Notes under the pieces: model-generated
The model's input: the letters and a program-made list of their open reading frames with translations, nothing else
What the model was told of the DNA's origin: nothing
Database searches by the model: none
Position numbers and translations under genes: made by a program
Part shown: one piece after another, positions 1 to 9,487 of the stretch
Position numbering within the stretch: position 1 is the stretch's first letter
Layout of the letters: the number at the start of each line of letters is the position of its first letter
Assembly: GCF_009720485.1 (NCBI RefSeq)
Contig: NZ_CP045245.1
Span: 2,604,001 to 2,668,000, forward strand
Direction of reading: 5' to 3'
DNA: 64,000 nt
Source: Cellulomonas sp. JZ18
Lineage (GTDB): Bacteria > Actinomycetota > Actinomycetes > Actinomycetales > Cellulomonadaceae

Positions 1-51
1 CAGCATGCGGATGGGCAGGTCGCCGGTGCGGGACGGGGTCGGTGCGCTCAC
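1..51 (-). CDS. 5' end of a possible GroES-like co-chaperone (partial)
   Basis: Reading leftwards from a GTG at 51, 17 codons stay open to the window edge and give VSAPTPSRTGDLPIRML. The 'GDLPIRML' ending resembles the start of the GroES-like co-chaperones of Cellulomonas-type actinobacteria, where the next residues would be HDRVLV. The gene would be divergent from bcp, sharing a 68-base promoter region. Only the N terminus is visible, so the family name is a guess from a short stretch; it could be another protein or chance. Confidence 0.3.
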   Translation of the reverse strand, partial: MSAPTPSRTGDLPIRML

Positions 52-119
52 GCGTCCGACGCTACCCGCCGCACGTAGGGTGGTCGGCGTCCCGTCCCCA
101 CCCCCACCGAGGAGCACCC

Positions 120-587
120 GTGCCCCGCCTCGCCGTCGGCGACACCGCCCCCGACTTCACGCTGCCGACCGCCGACGGCGGCACCGTCACGCTCTCGCAG
201 CTGCGCGGGCAGCGCGTCGTCGTCTACTTCTACCCGGCCGCGGGCACACCGGGCTGCACGACGCAGGCGTGCGACTTCCGGGACTCGCTGGCGTCCCTCC
301 AGGGTGCGGGGTACGCCGTCGTCGGCGTCTCCCCCGACGAGGTGGACAAGCTCGCGGCGTTCGCCGCGGCGGAGCACCTGACGTTCCCGCTCGCGTCGGA
401 CCCGTCGCACGCGGTGCTCGAGGCGTGGGGCGCGTGGGGCGAGAAGAAGAACTACGGGCGGACCGTCGTCGGCGTCATCCGCTCGACCGTCGTCGTGGAC
501 CCCGAGGGGACGGTCGCGCTCGCGCAGTACAACGTGCGGGCCACCGGGCACGTCGCCAAGCTGCGCCGCGACCTCGGCATCGACTGA
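120..587 (+). CDS. bcp: Peroxiredoxin, BCP/PrxQ type
   Basis: A 155-residue thiol peroxidase of the bacterioferritin comigratory protein family, which reduces hydrogen peroxide and organic peroxides in the cytoplasm using thioredoxin; a thioredoxin gene lies 4 kb away. The active-site stretch AAGTPGCTTQACDFRD puts the peroxidatic cysteine at about residue 46 and the resolving cysteine five residues later, the usual atypical two-Cys arrangement. The GTG at 120 is chosen because GAGGAG precedes it at a good distance and the product (PRLAVGDTAPDFTLP) then begins where the family begins; a GTG at 42 would add 26 low-quality residues. The gene is followed directly by tRNA-Leu. Confidence 0.93.
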   Translation: MPRLAVGDTAPDFTLPTADGGTVTLSQLRGQRVVVYFYPAAGTPGCTTQACDFRDSLASLQGAGYAVVGVSPDEVDKLAAFAAAEHLTFPLASDPSHAVLEAWGAWGEKKNYGRTVVGVIRSTVVVDPEGTVALAQYNVRATGHVAKLRRDLGID

Positions 588-633
588 CCGGCCCGGGTGG
601 CCGCGCACCCGCGTGTGCCACACTCGACCGGCC

Positions 634-719
634 GCGGGAGTGGTGAAACGGCAGCCACGCCAGGTTTAGGTCCTGGTGCCCGAGAGGGCGTGCGGGTTCG
701 ACTCCCGCCTCCCGCACCA
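634..719 (+). tRNA. tRNA-Leu, anticodon UAG
   Basis: The acceptor stem GCGGGAG at 634-640 pairs with CTCCCGC at 709-715, followed by discriminator A and an encoded CCA (717-719). The anticodon stem CCAGG/CCTGG encloses the loop TTTAGGT, giving anticodon TAG at 667-669. A long variable arm (TGCCC GAGA GGGCG) marks it as a class II tRNA, and the T arm carries GTTCGACTC. It reads CUA/CUG leucine codons. It stands alone between bcp and a strong hairpin. Confidence 0.97.
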
Positions 720-735
720 CGAGCGGGGACGGCGC

Positions 736-778
736 GGCACCGACGCCGCGGGCCCTGGGGCGCCGCGGCGTCGGTGCC
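736..778. terminator. Hairpin terminator between tRNA-Leu and the GH81 gene
   Basis: A 16-bp perfect stem (736-751 with 763-778, sequence GGCACCGACGCCGCGG) closes an 11-base loop. It lies between two converging transcription units and has no T tract, as is common in high-GC actinobacteria. It can serve both strands. Confidence 0.75.
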
Positions 779-831
779 GTCGTCCGGGTGGTCGTCCGGG
801 TGCCGTCGTCCGGGTCAGGCCCCGGTCACGG

Positions 832-3800
832 TCAGCGGAACGGCAGGGAGAGCACCGAGTCGCCCGTCGTCACCGTGCTCGTGGCGGACCCGATCGCGTT
901 CCACAGCGCGACCCGGACGGTGCCGTCCCGCAGGTCCCCCAGCGCACCCGTCGCGCGCTCGAGCCCGGCCGCCTGCGTGTAGCGCTCGACGCCGGGCAGG
1001 GGGTCCGTCGCGAGGTAGCGGTACACCTCGACGCGGTCCCACGTCCCGTCCCCGGTCAGGTCGTAGGACACCGAGACCCGCGTGGCGTTGCCGACGGTCG
1101 TGCCGGCGTCGACGCCGAGGTCGAACGCCGTCGCGGCACCCGTCGCCCGGCCGGTCAGGCCGGTGGCCTGCAGGACGAGCGCACCCGCGGGCTCCACGGC
1201 CGTGTCGATGCCGACCGCGGCCGGCACCGTGAGCGTCCCGTCGTCCCCGGGCGCCGGCACGAGACGTCCCGACGTCCCGAGCGCGAGCTCGAAGCCCGGC
1301 GCGGGGGTCGGCGACGCGGTCGGCGTGGGCGTCGGGGTCGCGGTGGGCGTCGGGGACGCCGTCGGCGAGGGGGACGTGGTCGGCGACGTCGTCGGCGACG
1401 GGGACGCCGTCGGCGAGGGCGACGTCGTCGGGACCGGCCCGCCCGGTGCACCGCCGCCGCTCCACCGGTGCGCGCCGGTGGTCACGGTGCGCCCCGCGGG
1501 CACCTCGACGCTGGTGCCGTCGGAGAAGGTCACGGTGCGCGTCCGCGACGTCACGTTGGCCGCGACGTAGGTGCGCCGGCCGTCCTGCGTGAACACCGCC
1601 GACAGCGGGCTGTCGCCGTGCACGGACGCGTCGAGGGTGCCGAGCGCCGCCAGGTTCGCGATCCAGTGGTAGGTGTGCGCGCGGGACTCGCCCTCCTCGA
1701 CCGGGTACCCCGGGTTCTGCGTGAGCAGCCGCAGGGCCCGGGGCGCGTCACCCAGCGCGAGGTAGCTCCACAGGATGTCCTGCCACACGGTCGGCGGGCC
1801 GCCGTTGACCTCCTCCAGCTCGGCGTAGTTCTCCACCACGTCGTCCGGGCGCAGGCCGAGGTACAGGTGCGAGCCGGTGATGGGCAGGGTGTTGATGCCC
1901 TGGATCATCTCGGCCTCGCCGCTGAACCACGTCGAGTACGTGCCGCCGTCGCCCCAGACCATGCCGAGCACCGAGTGCCCGAAGCCGTCGGGGATCGCCT
2001 CGGCCTGGTCGAACCAGTACTCCTGGATGGCCGCGGCCTGCGTCGCGTACAGGTACGCACCCGCGTCGCGCACGGCCCGGTCGCCCGTCGCCTCGCCCCA
2101 CTGCACGAGGGCGCCGGCGAAGTTCATGCCCTCCGAGCTCGACTCCTGGTTGTTCCCGGCCACGAACGCACCGTGCCCCGACGCCCAGTCGTGCCCCGCG
2201 TAGACGTCGAAGTCGCGCAGGTACGGGAACCGGGTCTCGTCCCGGTCGTAGCCGTTGGCGTCGCGCACGAGCAGGTCGACCATGCCGCCGTACTCCTCGT
2301 CGGAGGCCCACTGCGGGTCGAACCGCGCGAGCGTGGCCGCCGCCGCGACGTAGTAGCCGTAGTGGAAGTGGTGGTCGTTCAGCTCGGTGTCCGAGCCGTA
2401 GGAGCCCGGGTACCCGATGAGCGTCCCCCACCGCGCGTCGTACGCGAAGAGCTGGCCGGTCTCGCCCTCGTCGGCCGTGAACCAGTCCGTCAGGGTCGCC
2501 TGGATGCGGGCGAGCGCGGCGTCCCGCAGGTCCGTGCGGCCCAGCTGGTCCGCGATCTCGACGATCCGCGTGGCGCGTCCCAGGGCCTTGCCGGTCCAGT
2601 AGGTGTCCGCCCGCAGGACGGGCATCGGGTCGTCCGCGACCTCGTCGAGGAGCGCGTCGAGGCGTGCGCGGGCGTCGCCGGTGGCGGTGGCGACGGCCGG
2701 CACCTCCGGCAGGACCCCCGTGAAGGGCGTGCGGGTGGTGAACTCCGTCGCGTCCACGTACGCGGTCATGGTGCCGCGTGCGCTGGGGTACGTGCCGAAG
2801 GCGCTGCCGCCGGCCACGTCGTCGACGTAGCGCTGCTGGTGCGGGTAGAGCGCGACGAGCGTGCCCCGGGCGCTGCCCTCCAGCGGCGTCGTCGTGAGCC
2901 GGTACGTCGTCACGACCTCACCCTCGGCGGGCTGGTAGGAGTAGTCCGCGCGCGTGTCGGTCACCTCGGCGAACGCGACGGGCGCGAGCGCGCGCAGCGC
3001 GGCACGGCGCTGGTCGTCCGTCGCGGACGCGTCCGTGGCGAGCGCGCCGACCGCGAGGTAGCCCTTGCCCGCCAGCGACGAGCGCAGCGTCGAGCCGTCC
3101 ACGGTCCAGGACGCGCCGGACGGGGCGAACGCGACGTAGTCGTGCCCGTTCGCGGTGAACCCGAGCGTGGCGCCGTCGCGCGACCACACGCGCACCTGCG
3201 CGCCGGACGTCAGCACCGCGTCGCCGCCGTCCACGTGGTACCAGCTCACCGGCAGGCCGTGCCCGATCGTCGCGCGCAGCGACTGCTCGCCGTCGGACCA
3301 CGACGGCGTGACGGTCCAGTCCGACCAGTCCGCGACCTGCACCGTCGGCGCGTCGAGGCCCTCGACCCCGACGACGACGTCCTCCGTGTACGGGAAGTGG
3401 AACTCGCCGATCCCGCCGGGCGTGCCGGACAGCGTCGCCTCGCGGGGCGTCGACAGGCCGAGCCCACCGGTCGTCGGCTGGTACGACACGGGATGGGCGT
3501 GCAGCGGCTGGGACGTGCGGCACTCCAGCCGCTTGTACAGCAGGGAGGACCACCAGTCGTTCGTCGGCACCGCACCCTGCGGGGCGTCGTCCGTCAGCGC
3601 GGACCGCGGGTCCGCCTCGACGGCGTCGCACCCCTCCGGCGTGGGCCCGACCGGCGTCGCCGCGTAGCTGCCCGCACCGACGGGCACGACCTCGGCGGCC
3701 GACGCGGCCTGCGGCACGAGGACGAGCCCGCCCGCCGCGGCGACGGCGAGGGCCGCGAGCGCGGCGGTGGAGCCGCGCGCCCGTCGGCGCGGACGCCCTC

Positions 3801-3855
3801 CCGAGGAGGGGGACGAGGGCATGGTGGTGCCAGGTGGCAAGGACGTGATGTGCAT
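832..3855 (-). CDS. Secreted endo-1,3-beta-glucanase, glycoside hydrolase family 81
   Basis: A 1007-residue secreted laminarinase-type enzyme that should cut beta-1,3-glucans such as fungal wall glucan. Residues 1-53 are a signal peptide (Arg-rich start, hydrophobic core, cut near ASA-AEV). The GH81 core runs to about residue 790, with the family motif NDHHFHYGYY near residue 490 (catalytic Asp) and GNNQESSSEGMNF near 568 (catalytic Glu region). A Thr/Pro/Ser linker at about 805-848 leads to a C-terminal domain of about 155 residues (SYDLTGDGTWDRVEVYRY) that I cannot name; it is probably a carbohydrate-binding module. ATG at 3855 is preceded by AGGGGG; an internal ATG 11 codons later is possible. 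A CelR-like operator lies upstream. Confidence 0.9.
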   Translation of the reverse strand: MHITSLPPGTTMPSSPSSGGRPRRRARGSTAALAALAVAAAGGLVLVPQAASAAEVVPVGAGSYAATPVGPTPEGCDAVEADPRSALTDDAPQGAVPTNDWWSSLLYKRLECRTSQPLHAHPVSYQPTTGGLGLSTPREATLSGTPGGIGEFHFPYTEDVVVGVEGLDAPTVQVADWSDWTVTPSWSDGEQSLRATIGHGLPVSWYHVDGGDAVLTSGAQVRVWSRDGATLGFTANGHDYVAFAPSGASWTVDGSTLRSSLAGKGYLAVGALATDASATDDQRRAALRALAPVAFAEVTDTRADYSYQPAEGEVVTTYRLTTTPLEGSARGTLVALYPHQQRYVDDVAGGSAFGTYPSARGTMTAYVDATEFTTRTPFTGVLPEVPAVATATGDARARLDALLDEVADDPMPVLRADTYWTGKALGRATRIVEIADQLGRTDLRDAALARIQATLTDWFTADEGETGQLFAYDARWGTLIGYPGSYGSDTELNDHHFHYGYYVAAAATLARFDPQWASDEEYGGMVDLLVRDANGYDRDETRFPYLRDFDVYAGHDWASGHGAFVAGNNQESSSEGMNFAGALVQWGEATGDRAVRDAGAYLYATQAAAIQEYWFDQAEAIPDGFGHSVLGMVWGDGGTYSTWFSGEAEMIQGINTLPITGSHLYLGLRPDDVVENYAELEEVNGGPPTVWQDILWSYLALGDAPRALRLLTQNPGYPVEEGESRAHTYHWIANLAALGTLDASVHGDSPLSAVFTQDGRRTYVAANVTSRTRTVTFSDGTSVEVPAGRTVTTGAHRWSGGGAPGGPVPTTSPSPTASPSPTTSPTTSPSPTASPTPTATPTPTPTASPTPAPGFELALGTSGRLVPAPGDDGTLTVPAAVGIDTAVEPAGALVLQATGLTGRATGAATAFDLGVDAGTTVGNATRVSVSYDLTGDGTWDRVEVYRYLATDPLPGVERYTQAAGLERATGALGDLRDGTVRVALWNAIGSATSTVTTGDSVLSLPFR

Positions 3856-3968
3856 CGAGAAACCCCCTGGCGGCGCCCTCCGGGGGCGGCGGCGCCGCCG
3901 TCTCACCGGGTCGACTCCGTCGTCGGCCCGTCTCGCTCCCGGCGGACCCCCGTTGGTCGCGCACGGCG

Positions 3969-3982
3969 TGGAAGCGATCTCA
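3969..3982. promoter_or_regulatory. CelR/LacI-type operator candidate upstream of GH81
   Basis: TGGAAGCGATCTCA matches 11 of 14 bases of the actinobacterial cellulase operator TGGGAGCGCTCCCA, bound by the LacI-family cellobiose-responsive repressor CelR. It lies 113 bases before the GH81 start codon, a plausible promoter position. The match was made by eye and the central CG/AT is imperfect. Confidence 0.45.
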
Positions 3983-4046
3983 CCACGGTAGGTCGGCGTC
4001 GGCGCGGTCCGCATCCGGAACGGCCGACCCGCTGCCTTCGGACGCG

Positions 4047-4083
4047 CCGAGGGGCGCCCGCCGTGTCGGCGGACGCCCCTCGG
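4047..4083 (-). terminator. Terminator of the thioredoxin gene
   Basis: A 10-bp stem (CCGAGGGGCG at 4047-4056 with 4074-4083) contains an inner stem CCGCC/GGCGG (4058-4062 with 4068-4072). It begins 45 bases after the trx stop codon. No T tract. Confidence 0.6.
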
Positions 4084-4127
4084 GACGGTGCTCGTGGCGA
4101 GCGGCGCGGTCTCGGACCTGCGCGGTC

Positions 4128-4505
4128 TCAGACCTGTGCGTCGGCACCCTGACGGGCGGCGATCTGCGCACGCACCTCGTCCATGTCCAGGTCCTTCACC
4201 GCGGTGACGACCTGCTCGAGCGCCGGCGCGGGCAGCGCGCCGGCCTGGTTGAAGACGAGGATCCCGTCGCGGAACGCCATGAGCGTGGGGATCGACGTGA
4301 TCTGGAGCTCCGCGGCGAGCTGCTGCTCGGCCTCGGTGTCGACCTTCGCGTGCACGATCTCCGGGTGCTGCTCGGACGACGCCTCGAAGACGGGGCCGAA
4401 CATGCGGCAGGGCCCGCACCAGGACGCCCAGAAGTCCACCAGCACGATGTCGTTGTCCTTGATGGTGTCCGCGATCGTGTCGGCGGTCAGCGCTGTCGTG
4501 GCCAT
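4128..4505 (-). CDS. trxA: Thioredoxin
   Basis: A 125-residue cytoplasmic thiol-disulfide oxidoreductase with the classical active site WCGPC at residues 29-33 and the cis-proline motif TSIPTL in the second half. It supplies electrons to peroxiredoxins, ribonucleotide reductase and others. ATG at 4505 is preceded by AGGAGGAGAG. The last 20 residues (DEVRAQIAARQGADAQV) are a short charged extension beyond the normal fold. It is divergent from the NUDIX gene, with 141 bases between them, and has its own terminator, so it is likely monocistronic. Confidence 0.95.
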   Translation of the reverse strand: MATTALTADTIADTIKDNDIVLVDFWASWCGPCRMFGPVFEASSEQHPEIVHAKVDTEAEQQLAAELQITSIPTLMAFRDGILVFNQAGALPAPALEQVVTAVKDLDMDEVRAQIAARQGADAQV

Positions 4506-4646
4506 GTGCTCTCTCCTCCTGGCGGTTGCGTGCGGTACAGCGCCCGCGCGCGCCGCGGTATTCCCCGGCGCTGTGACGCGGACCGCCCGACGGACGCCCG
4601 CGTGCCGCTGGTCGGCGCACGGGCCGGCACGCGGTAGAACTGCACG

Positions 4647-5201
4647 GTGACCGCGTCCGCCGAGTTCCCCCGCGACCCCGAGCGTCCCGCCGGCTGGCTC
4701 AGCCCCGAGCAGATCGCCACCGTCCGCGCCCAGGTCCCCGTCCTCTACGTCGACGCCGTGCCCGTGCGGGTCGACGAGTCCGGCGACGTCGTCGCGGTCG
4801 GGCTGCTGCTGCGCGTGACGCCCGAGGGCGTCATGTCCCGCGCGCTCGTCTCGGGCCGGGTCATGCACCACGAGCGCGTGCGCGACGCGCTGCTGCGGCA
4901 CATCGAGAAGGACCTGGGCCCCATGGCGCTGCCGCAGGTGCCCGCGTCGCCGCAGCCCTTCACCGTCGCCGAGTACTTCCCGACCCCCGGCGTGACGCCG
5001 TACCACGACCCCCGCCAGCACGCGGTGTCCCTCGCCTACGTCGTGCCCGTCACGGGCGACTGCCGGCCCCAGCAGGACGCGCTCGACCTCGCCTGGCTCA
5101 CGCCCGAGGAGGTCTGCACCGAGGCCGTGCAGGTCGAGATGAACGGCGGCCAGGGGCTGCTGCTGCGCCAGGCGATGGCCTGGGTGGGACGCCTGCCCTG
5201 A
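4647..5201 (+). CDS. NUDIX-fold protein of the DUF4916 type
   Basis: A 184-residue protein resembling the actinobacterial DUF4916/NUDIX family. The segment [22 protein letters not shown] lies where a Nudix box (G-x5-E-x7-RE-U-x-EE-x-G) should be, but the RE is RH and the EE is KD, so metal-dependent pyrophosphohydrolase activity is doubtful. A Tyr-rich second half ([25 protein letters not shown]) and the ending [10 protein letters not shown] are typical of the family. GTG at 4647 is the only start that gives the normal N terminus. It is divergent from trxA. Substrate unknown. Confidence 0.75.
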   Translation: MTASAEFPRDPERPAGWLSPEQIATVRAQVPVLYVDAVPVRVDESGDVVAVGLLLRVTPEGVMSRALVSGRVMHHERVRDALLRHIEKDLGPMALPQVPASPQPFTVAEYFPTPGVTPYHDPRQHAVSLAYVVPVTGDCRPQQDALDLAWLTPEEVCTEAVQVEMNGGQGLLLRQAMAWVGRLP

Positions 5202-5266
5202 CCTGTCGACCGGGACCGTCCGCGCGAGGCCTGGGTCCCGGCTCGGGCCCGGCCCCCGGCCCTCGG

Positions 5267-6933
5267 TCAGCCGAGCGCGAGCTGCGGCCAGTCCGCGAGG
5301 TCGGCGCGCAGGGCGCGGTCGTGCGTCGCGACCACGACGGCGGCGGACGTCGCGCGCAGCGCCGCCGTGAGCTCGTCCACCAGGCCGACCGAGAGGTGGT
5401 TCGTCGGCTCGTCGAGGACCAGCACGTGCGGGGCCGACAGCAGCGCGCACGCGAGGTCGAAGCGCCGGCGCTGCCCGAGGGACAGCTCGCGCAGCGGCCG
5501 CTCGAGGTCCTCCTCCGTGAGCAGGCCCAGCGACGCGACGGGCACGAGCCGCTCCGGGTCGAGCAGCCCCGACTCGAGCAGGCGCAGCGCGTGCTTGGCG
5601 TACGCGTCGAACGCCGTCGGGGGCGCCTCCCCCGTGGCCGGCGGGGCCACGTGCTCCGCCGGCCCCTCCTGGCCGAGCACGCCCAGGCGCACGTGCGGCC
5701 CGACCGCGCGCGAGCCACGGTCGAGGGGGACGGTGCCGGCCAGCGCGGCGAGCAGCGTCGACTTGCCCGACCCGTTCGGGCCGGTGACGAGGAGCCGGCC
5801 CGCGGGCGGGACCTCGAGCCGGCGGCCCGGCAGGTCGAGCCGTCCCGCGACGCGCGGGGCGCGCAGGTCGAGCAGCGGGCCCCGGGCCAGTGGGGCGGGA
5901 CGGACGGCAGGTCCGGGAAGGTCAGCGTCGGCGGCGGCACCGGCACCTCCACGGCGTCGCGCTCCAGCTGCTGCACGAGCCGGTCCGCCGCCTTCACGTG
6001 CGTGCGCGCGCGCGTCCCGCGGCGGTGCTTCTGGGAGCCCTTCGGCGGGCGCCACTCGTCGGACAGGCCCTCGTAGGACGCGTCGAGCCGCGCGGCGAGC
6101 ACGTCCGCGCGCTTGCGCTCCGCCCGGTACCGCGCGCGCCAGCGGCGCAGCATCTGGTCCCGCGCGAAGCGGTAGTCCGCGTACCGCGCGGCGCCGTAGA
6201 GCACGGGCCGCCCGTCCATCGACGGGTCCATGTCGAGGATCGCGGTCATGACGTCGTCGAGCAGGCGCCGGTCGTGCGTGACGATGACGAGCCCGCCGTG
6301 CCATCCGCGCAGCCGCTCGGTGAGGTGGTCGATGCCGGCCGCGTCGAGGTGGTTCGTCGGCTCGTCGAGCAGCAGCAGGTCGCTGCGCTCGGCGATGCGG
6401 CACGCCAGGCGCACGCGGTACCGCTCGCCGACGCTCAGCTCGTCCAGCCGGCGGTCGCGGTCGCGCGGAGCCCCGAAGCGGGCCAGCGCCTCGTCGACGC
6501 GGCGGTCGACGTCCCACGCCGCGAGGTGCTCGTACCGGGCGATCGCGGCCGACAGCCACGCGACGTCGCCCCCGTCGTGGTCGAACGCGTCGATCGCGGC
6601 CTGCAGCTCGTCCGCCGCCGTCCGGGCGGCCGCGAGCGTGGCGTCCACCAGCGCGCCGACCGTCTCCCCCGCGCGCACGTCGAGGTCCTGCTCGACGACG
6701 GCCAGCGTCCCCTGCCGGCGCACCCGGCCCTGCTGGGGCTGCAGGCGGCCGGCCAGGACCGCGAGCAGCGTCGACTTGCCCGCGCCGTTCTCGCCGACCA
6801 GCCCGATGCGGTCCCCGGCCGACACGGTCAGGTCGAGCGCGTCGAGCACGGGCCGCCCCGGGTAGCCGAAGGTCACGCCCTCGGCGACGAGCTGCACCTC
6901 GCCGGGACGCGCCGGGGCCCCCGCCTCACTCAT
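5267..6933 (-). pseudogene. ABC-F family ATPase with an apparent frameshift
   Basis: A soluble protein with two ATP-binding cassettes and no membrane segments, the ABC-F layout whose members act on the ribosome (translation factors or antibiotic-resistance proteins). Cassette 1 has GENGAGKST and [13 protein letters not shown]; a charged linker (about residues 240-330) follows; cassette 2 has GPNGSGKST and [12 protein letters not shown]. The frame changes between cassettes: 6933 to about 5890 is in one frame, about 5890 to 5267 in another. Adding one base to the C run at 5880-5883 joins them, so a sequencing deletion is likelier than gene loss. ATG overlaps the rdgB stop as ATGA, making it third in the rph-rdgB operon. 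Confidence 0.8.
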
Positions 6934-7556
6934 CCGCCCAGGGCCGCCACGACCGCCGGCACGAGCGCCCGGAAGGCCCGGCCGCGGTGGCTGATCGCGT
7001 TCTTCTCCTCGGGCGTCAGCTCCGCGCACGTGCGGGTGTCGCCGGCCGGCACGAGGACGGGGTCGTAGCCGAAGCCCCCCGCGCCGAGCGGGGCCGTCGC
7101 GAGCGTGCCCTCGAGGGTGCCGAGCTCGACGTGCTCCGTCCCGTCCGGCGTCACCAGCGCCGCCGCGCAGACGAACCGCGCCCCGCGGTGCTCGGGACGG
7201 ACGTCCGCGAGCTGTGCGAGCAGGAGCGCGAGGTTGGCGGCGTCGTCGCCGTGCCGCCCGGACCAGCGGGCGGAGAAGATGCCGGGGGCGCCGCCGAGCA
7301 CGTCGACGGCGAGCCCGGAGTCGTCCGCGACCGCCGGCAGACCGGTGTGCGCCGCGAGCGCGCGGGCCTTGATGAGCGCGTTCTCGGCGAACGTCACGCC
7401 GTCCTCGACCGGTTCCGGCGCACCGACGTCCCGTGCGCCGACGACCGCCTCGGGCGGCAGGCCCGGCAGTGCGGGCGCCAGGATGGCGCGCAGCTCACCG
7501 ATCTTGTGCTGGTTGTGCGTGGCCAGGACGAGCCGGGCACCCGCGGGGACGCTCAC
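6930..7556 (-). CDS. rdgB: RdgB/HAM1 XTP/dITP pyrophosphatase
   Basis: A 208-residue house-cleaning enzyme that hydrolyses dITP, XTP and similar non-canonical purine triphosphates, preventing their entry into DNA. The N-terminal nucleotide motif reads [12 protein letters not shown], followed by [47 protein letters not shown] and [10 protein letters not shown], all hallmarks of the family. GTG at 7556 overlaps the rph stop as GTGA and the stop overlaps the ABC-F ATG, so the three are translationally coupled. The rph-rdgB order is conserved in actinobacteria (Rv1340-Rv1341). Confidence 0.96.
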   Translation of the reverse strand: MSVPAGARLVLATHNQHKIGELRAILAPALPGLPPEAVVGARDVGAPEPVEDGVTFAENALIKARALAAHTGLPAVADDSGLAVDVLGGAPGIFSARWSGRHGDDAANLALLLAQLADVRPEHRGARFVCAAALVTPDGTEHVELGTLEGTLATAPLGAGGFGYDPVLVPAGDTRTCAELTPEEKNAISHRGRAFRALVPAVVAALGG

Positions 7557-8356
7557 GCCGTCACCCCCGTGCCCTGCGCGGCCCGCGTGGCGGAGCCGTC
7601 GGAGGGCTCGGCCGCGAGCGCGGCGGCCTGCAGCCGGGCCAGCTCGGCGGTGCCCGCGAGCGCGAGGTCGAGCATCGCGTCGAGCTCGGCGCGGTCGAAC
7701 GGCGCGTGCTCGGCCGTGCCCTGCACCTCGACGAACGTGCCGGATCCGGTGACGACGACGTTCATGTCGGTCTCCGCCCGCACGTCCTCCTCGTAGGGCA
7801 GGTCGAGCACGGTGCGGCCGCCGACCACGCCGACGCTCACCGCCGCCACGGAGTCCGTCAGCACCTGCTTGCCGGGCTTGACCAGGCGCTTGCGCTGCGC
7901 CCACGCGACGGCGTCCGCGAGCGCCACGTAGGCGCCGGTGATGGCGGCGGTGCGTGTGCCGCCGTCCGCCTGCAGCACGTCGCAGTCGAGGACGATCGTG
8001 TTCTCGCCGAGCGCGGCGACGTCGACCACCGCACGCAGCGACCGCCCGACGAGGCGCGAGATCTCGTGCGTGCGCCCGCCGACGCGTCCCTTGACCGACT
8101 CGCGGTCCGACCGGCTGCTGGTCGCGCGGGGCAGCATCGCGTACTCGGCCGTCACCCAGCCCTCGCCGGAGCCCTTGCGCCAGCGCGGCACCCCCTCGGT
8201 GAAGGACGCGACACAGAGCACCTTCGTGCCGCCGAACTCGACGAGCACGCTGCCCTCCCCCGCCTCGAGGAAGCGCCGCGTGATCGTCACGGGCCGCAGC
8301 TGGTCGGCGCGCCGCCCGTCGGCGCGCAGGGGGAGGTCAGACGTCGGAGCACCCAT
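7553..8356 (-). CDS. rph: Ribonuclease PH
   Basis: A 267-residue phosphorolytic 3'-5' exoribonuclease that trims tRNA 3' ends. The start [25 protein letters not shown], the motifs [41 protein letters not shown] and [22 protein letters not shown] are those of the family. A short tail after residue 245 is extra. In M. tuberculosis the Rv1339 phosphodiesterase gene directly precedes rph; here 1.4 kb carrying a DUF559 gene and repeat arrays separates them, so rph may have needed its own promoter in 8357-8409. Confidence 0.96.
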   Translation of the reverse strand: MGAPTSDLPLRADGRRADQLRPVTITRRFLEAGEGSVLVEFGGTKVLCVASFTEGVPRWRKGSGEGWVTAEYAMLPRATSSRSDRESVKGRVGGRTHEISRLVGRSLRAVVDVAALGENTIVLDCDVLQADGGTRTAAITGAYVALADAVAWAQRKRLVKPGKQVLTDSVAAVSVGVVGGRTVLDLPYEEDVRAETDMNVVVTGSGTFVEVQGTAEHAPFDRAELDAMLDLALAGTAELARLQAAALAAEPSDGSATRAAQGTGVTA

Positions 8357-8409
8357 GCCCCCGACCCTACGTGCCCCCGCCCCGGCACCACGCCCCCGTC
8401 CGCCCCCGC

Positions 8410-8499
8410 CGAGCGCACCACTCCCCCGCCGAGCGCACCACTCCCCGGACGAGCGCACCGGACACGACAGGCGCGCTCGCCCGGCGAGCGGCGCGCTCG
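8410..8499. repeat. 20-bp-phased inverted repeat array, left cluster
   Basis: Forward units beginning CGAGCGCACC start at 8410, 8430 and 8450, exactly 20 bases apart; the first two share CGAGCGCACCACTC. Reverse units GCGCGCTCG follow at 8471-8479 and 8491-8499, again 20 apart. The array ends 4 bases before the stop codon of the DUF559 gene and lies between it and rph. Fold-back structures are likely. A related array (9488-9729) lies on the other side of the gene. Confidence 0.85.
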
Positions 8500-8502
8500 G
8501 CG

Positions 8503-9432
8503 TCATCCGACGCCCGCTCGACGGAGGCGGCCGATCATGGGGGCGCCCGTCCACGCGTCCTGCCACGTCCAGCGGACCACGGTGACGCCGGTGGCGCGGA
8601 TGCGGTCCTCGCGGACCTTCTCGCGCCAGACCGCCTCGGCCGGGTCCTCGACGTCGCCTCGGTACTTCAGGCGCCCGTCGAACTCGCCGACGACCCGCGC
8701 GGCGGGCCACCAGAAGTCCACGCGCCCGGCGAACCCGTGCGCGTCGGTCACGACGTGCTGCAGCACGGGCGCGGGCAGGCCGGCCTCGTCCATTCGCACG
8801 CGGCTCAGCGACTCCCCGGCCGACTCCGCTCGTGCGTCCACCAGATCGACCACGCGCCGCGCGACGCGCGAGCCGCGGGACCCCCGCTGCAGCAGGTGCA
8901 GCTCGTCCTGGAGCGCCTCACGGTCCGCCAGCCCTGCACGCAGGGCGTGGTCGCCGGCCACCACGCCCGCGACCACGCCGCCACGGCGCGCCAGGTCCAC
9001 GACCGTGCGTGCGACGGGCGTCACGAGCAGCCCGGCGACGAGCACCGGTTCCACCGGCACCGCGGTGGCGTGGCGGACCACGTCCCCTCGGGAGCGGCCA
9101 CCGTCCGCTGACGCCCGCACGACGTGCACCCGGTCGTCCGGCCGTCCGACGAGAGGCAGTCCGTGGACCACGGCGGCCGACCAGTGCGACAGCACCGGCG
9201 GCTCCTGTGCCGCCGCGACGACCGCGCCGATCCGGGCGCGGTGCCGCTCCACGACGTCCCAGCCCGCCCACTCCTGCGCGGGTACGTAGGCCGAGCGGCG
9301 CACCCGGTGCAGCTCACCCCTGCGCAGCGGCCCGACGACGTCGTCGTAGCTGCGCCCGCGACGTCCGACCGAGGCCGCTCCCACGTGCACCAACGCCGGC
9401 ACGGGCACCGTCCGGCTGCTCTCCACGTCCAC
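8503..9432 (-). CDS. DUF559 (Vsr-like endonuclease fold) protein
   Basis: A 309-residue protein of the actinobacterial type with an N-terminal AbiEi-like region (about 1-140; [17 protein letters not shown], then [14 protein letters not shown]) and a C-terminal DUF559 domain. The C-terminal motifs [31 protein letters not shown] and VVRWTW fit the PD-(D/E)xK nuclease fold related to very-short-patch-repair endonucleases. Activity is not shown for most relatives. GTG at 9432 is the best start; upstream codons fall in repeat DNA. It is isolated between two repeat arrays inside an otherwise conserved gene order, which suggests it was inserted there. Confidence 0.75.
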   Translation of the reverse strand: MDVESSRTVPVPALVHVGAASVGRRGRSYDDVVGPLRRGELHRVRRSAYVPAQEWAGWDVVERHRARIGAVVAAAQEPPVLSHWSAAVVHGLPLVGRPDDRVHVVRASADGGRSRGDVVRHATAVPVEPVLVAGLLVTPVARTVVDLARRGGVVAGVVAGDHALRAGLADREALQDELHLLQRGSRGSRVARRVVDLVDARAESAGESLSRVRMDEAGLPAPVLQHVVTDAHGFAGRVDFWWPAARVVGEFDGRLKYRGDVEDPAEAVWREKVREDRIRATGVTVVRWTWQDAWTGAPMIGRLRRAGVG

Positions 9433-9487
9433 TCCGCGACGGTGCCACCGTCGCCGCACGGCCGCCCACCTCCGTCCACAGCCCCCG

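Noticed and set aside
676..4152. 1158-codon plus-strand open frame across the GH81 gene
   Set aside because: Arg/Gly/Val-rich shadow of the minus-strand glucanase; no start signal, no motifs, and the antisense frame shows all GH81 features.
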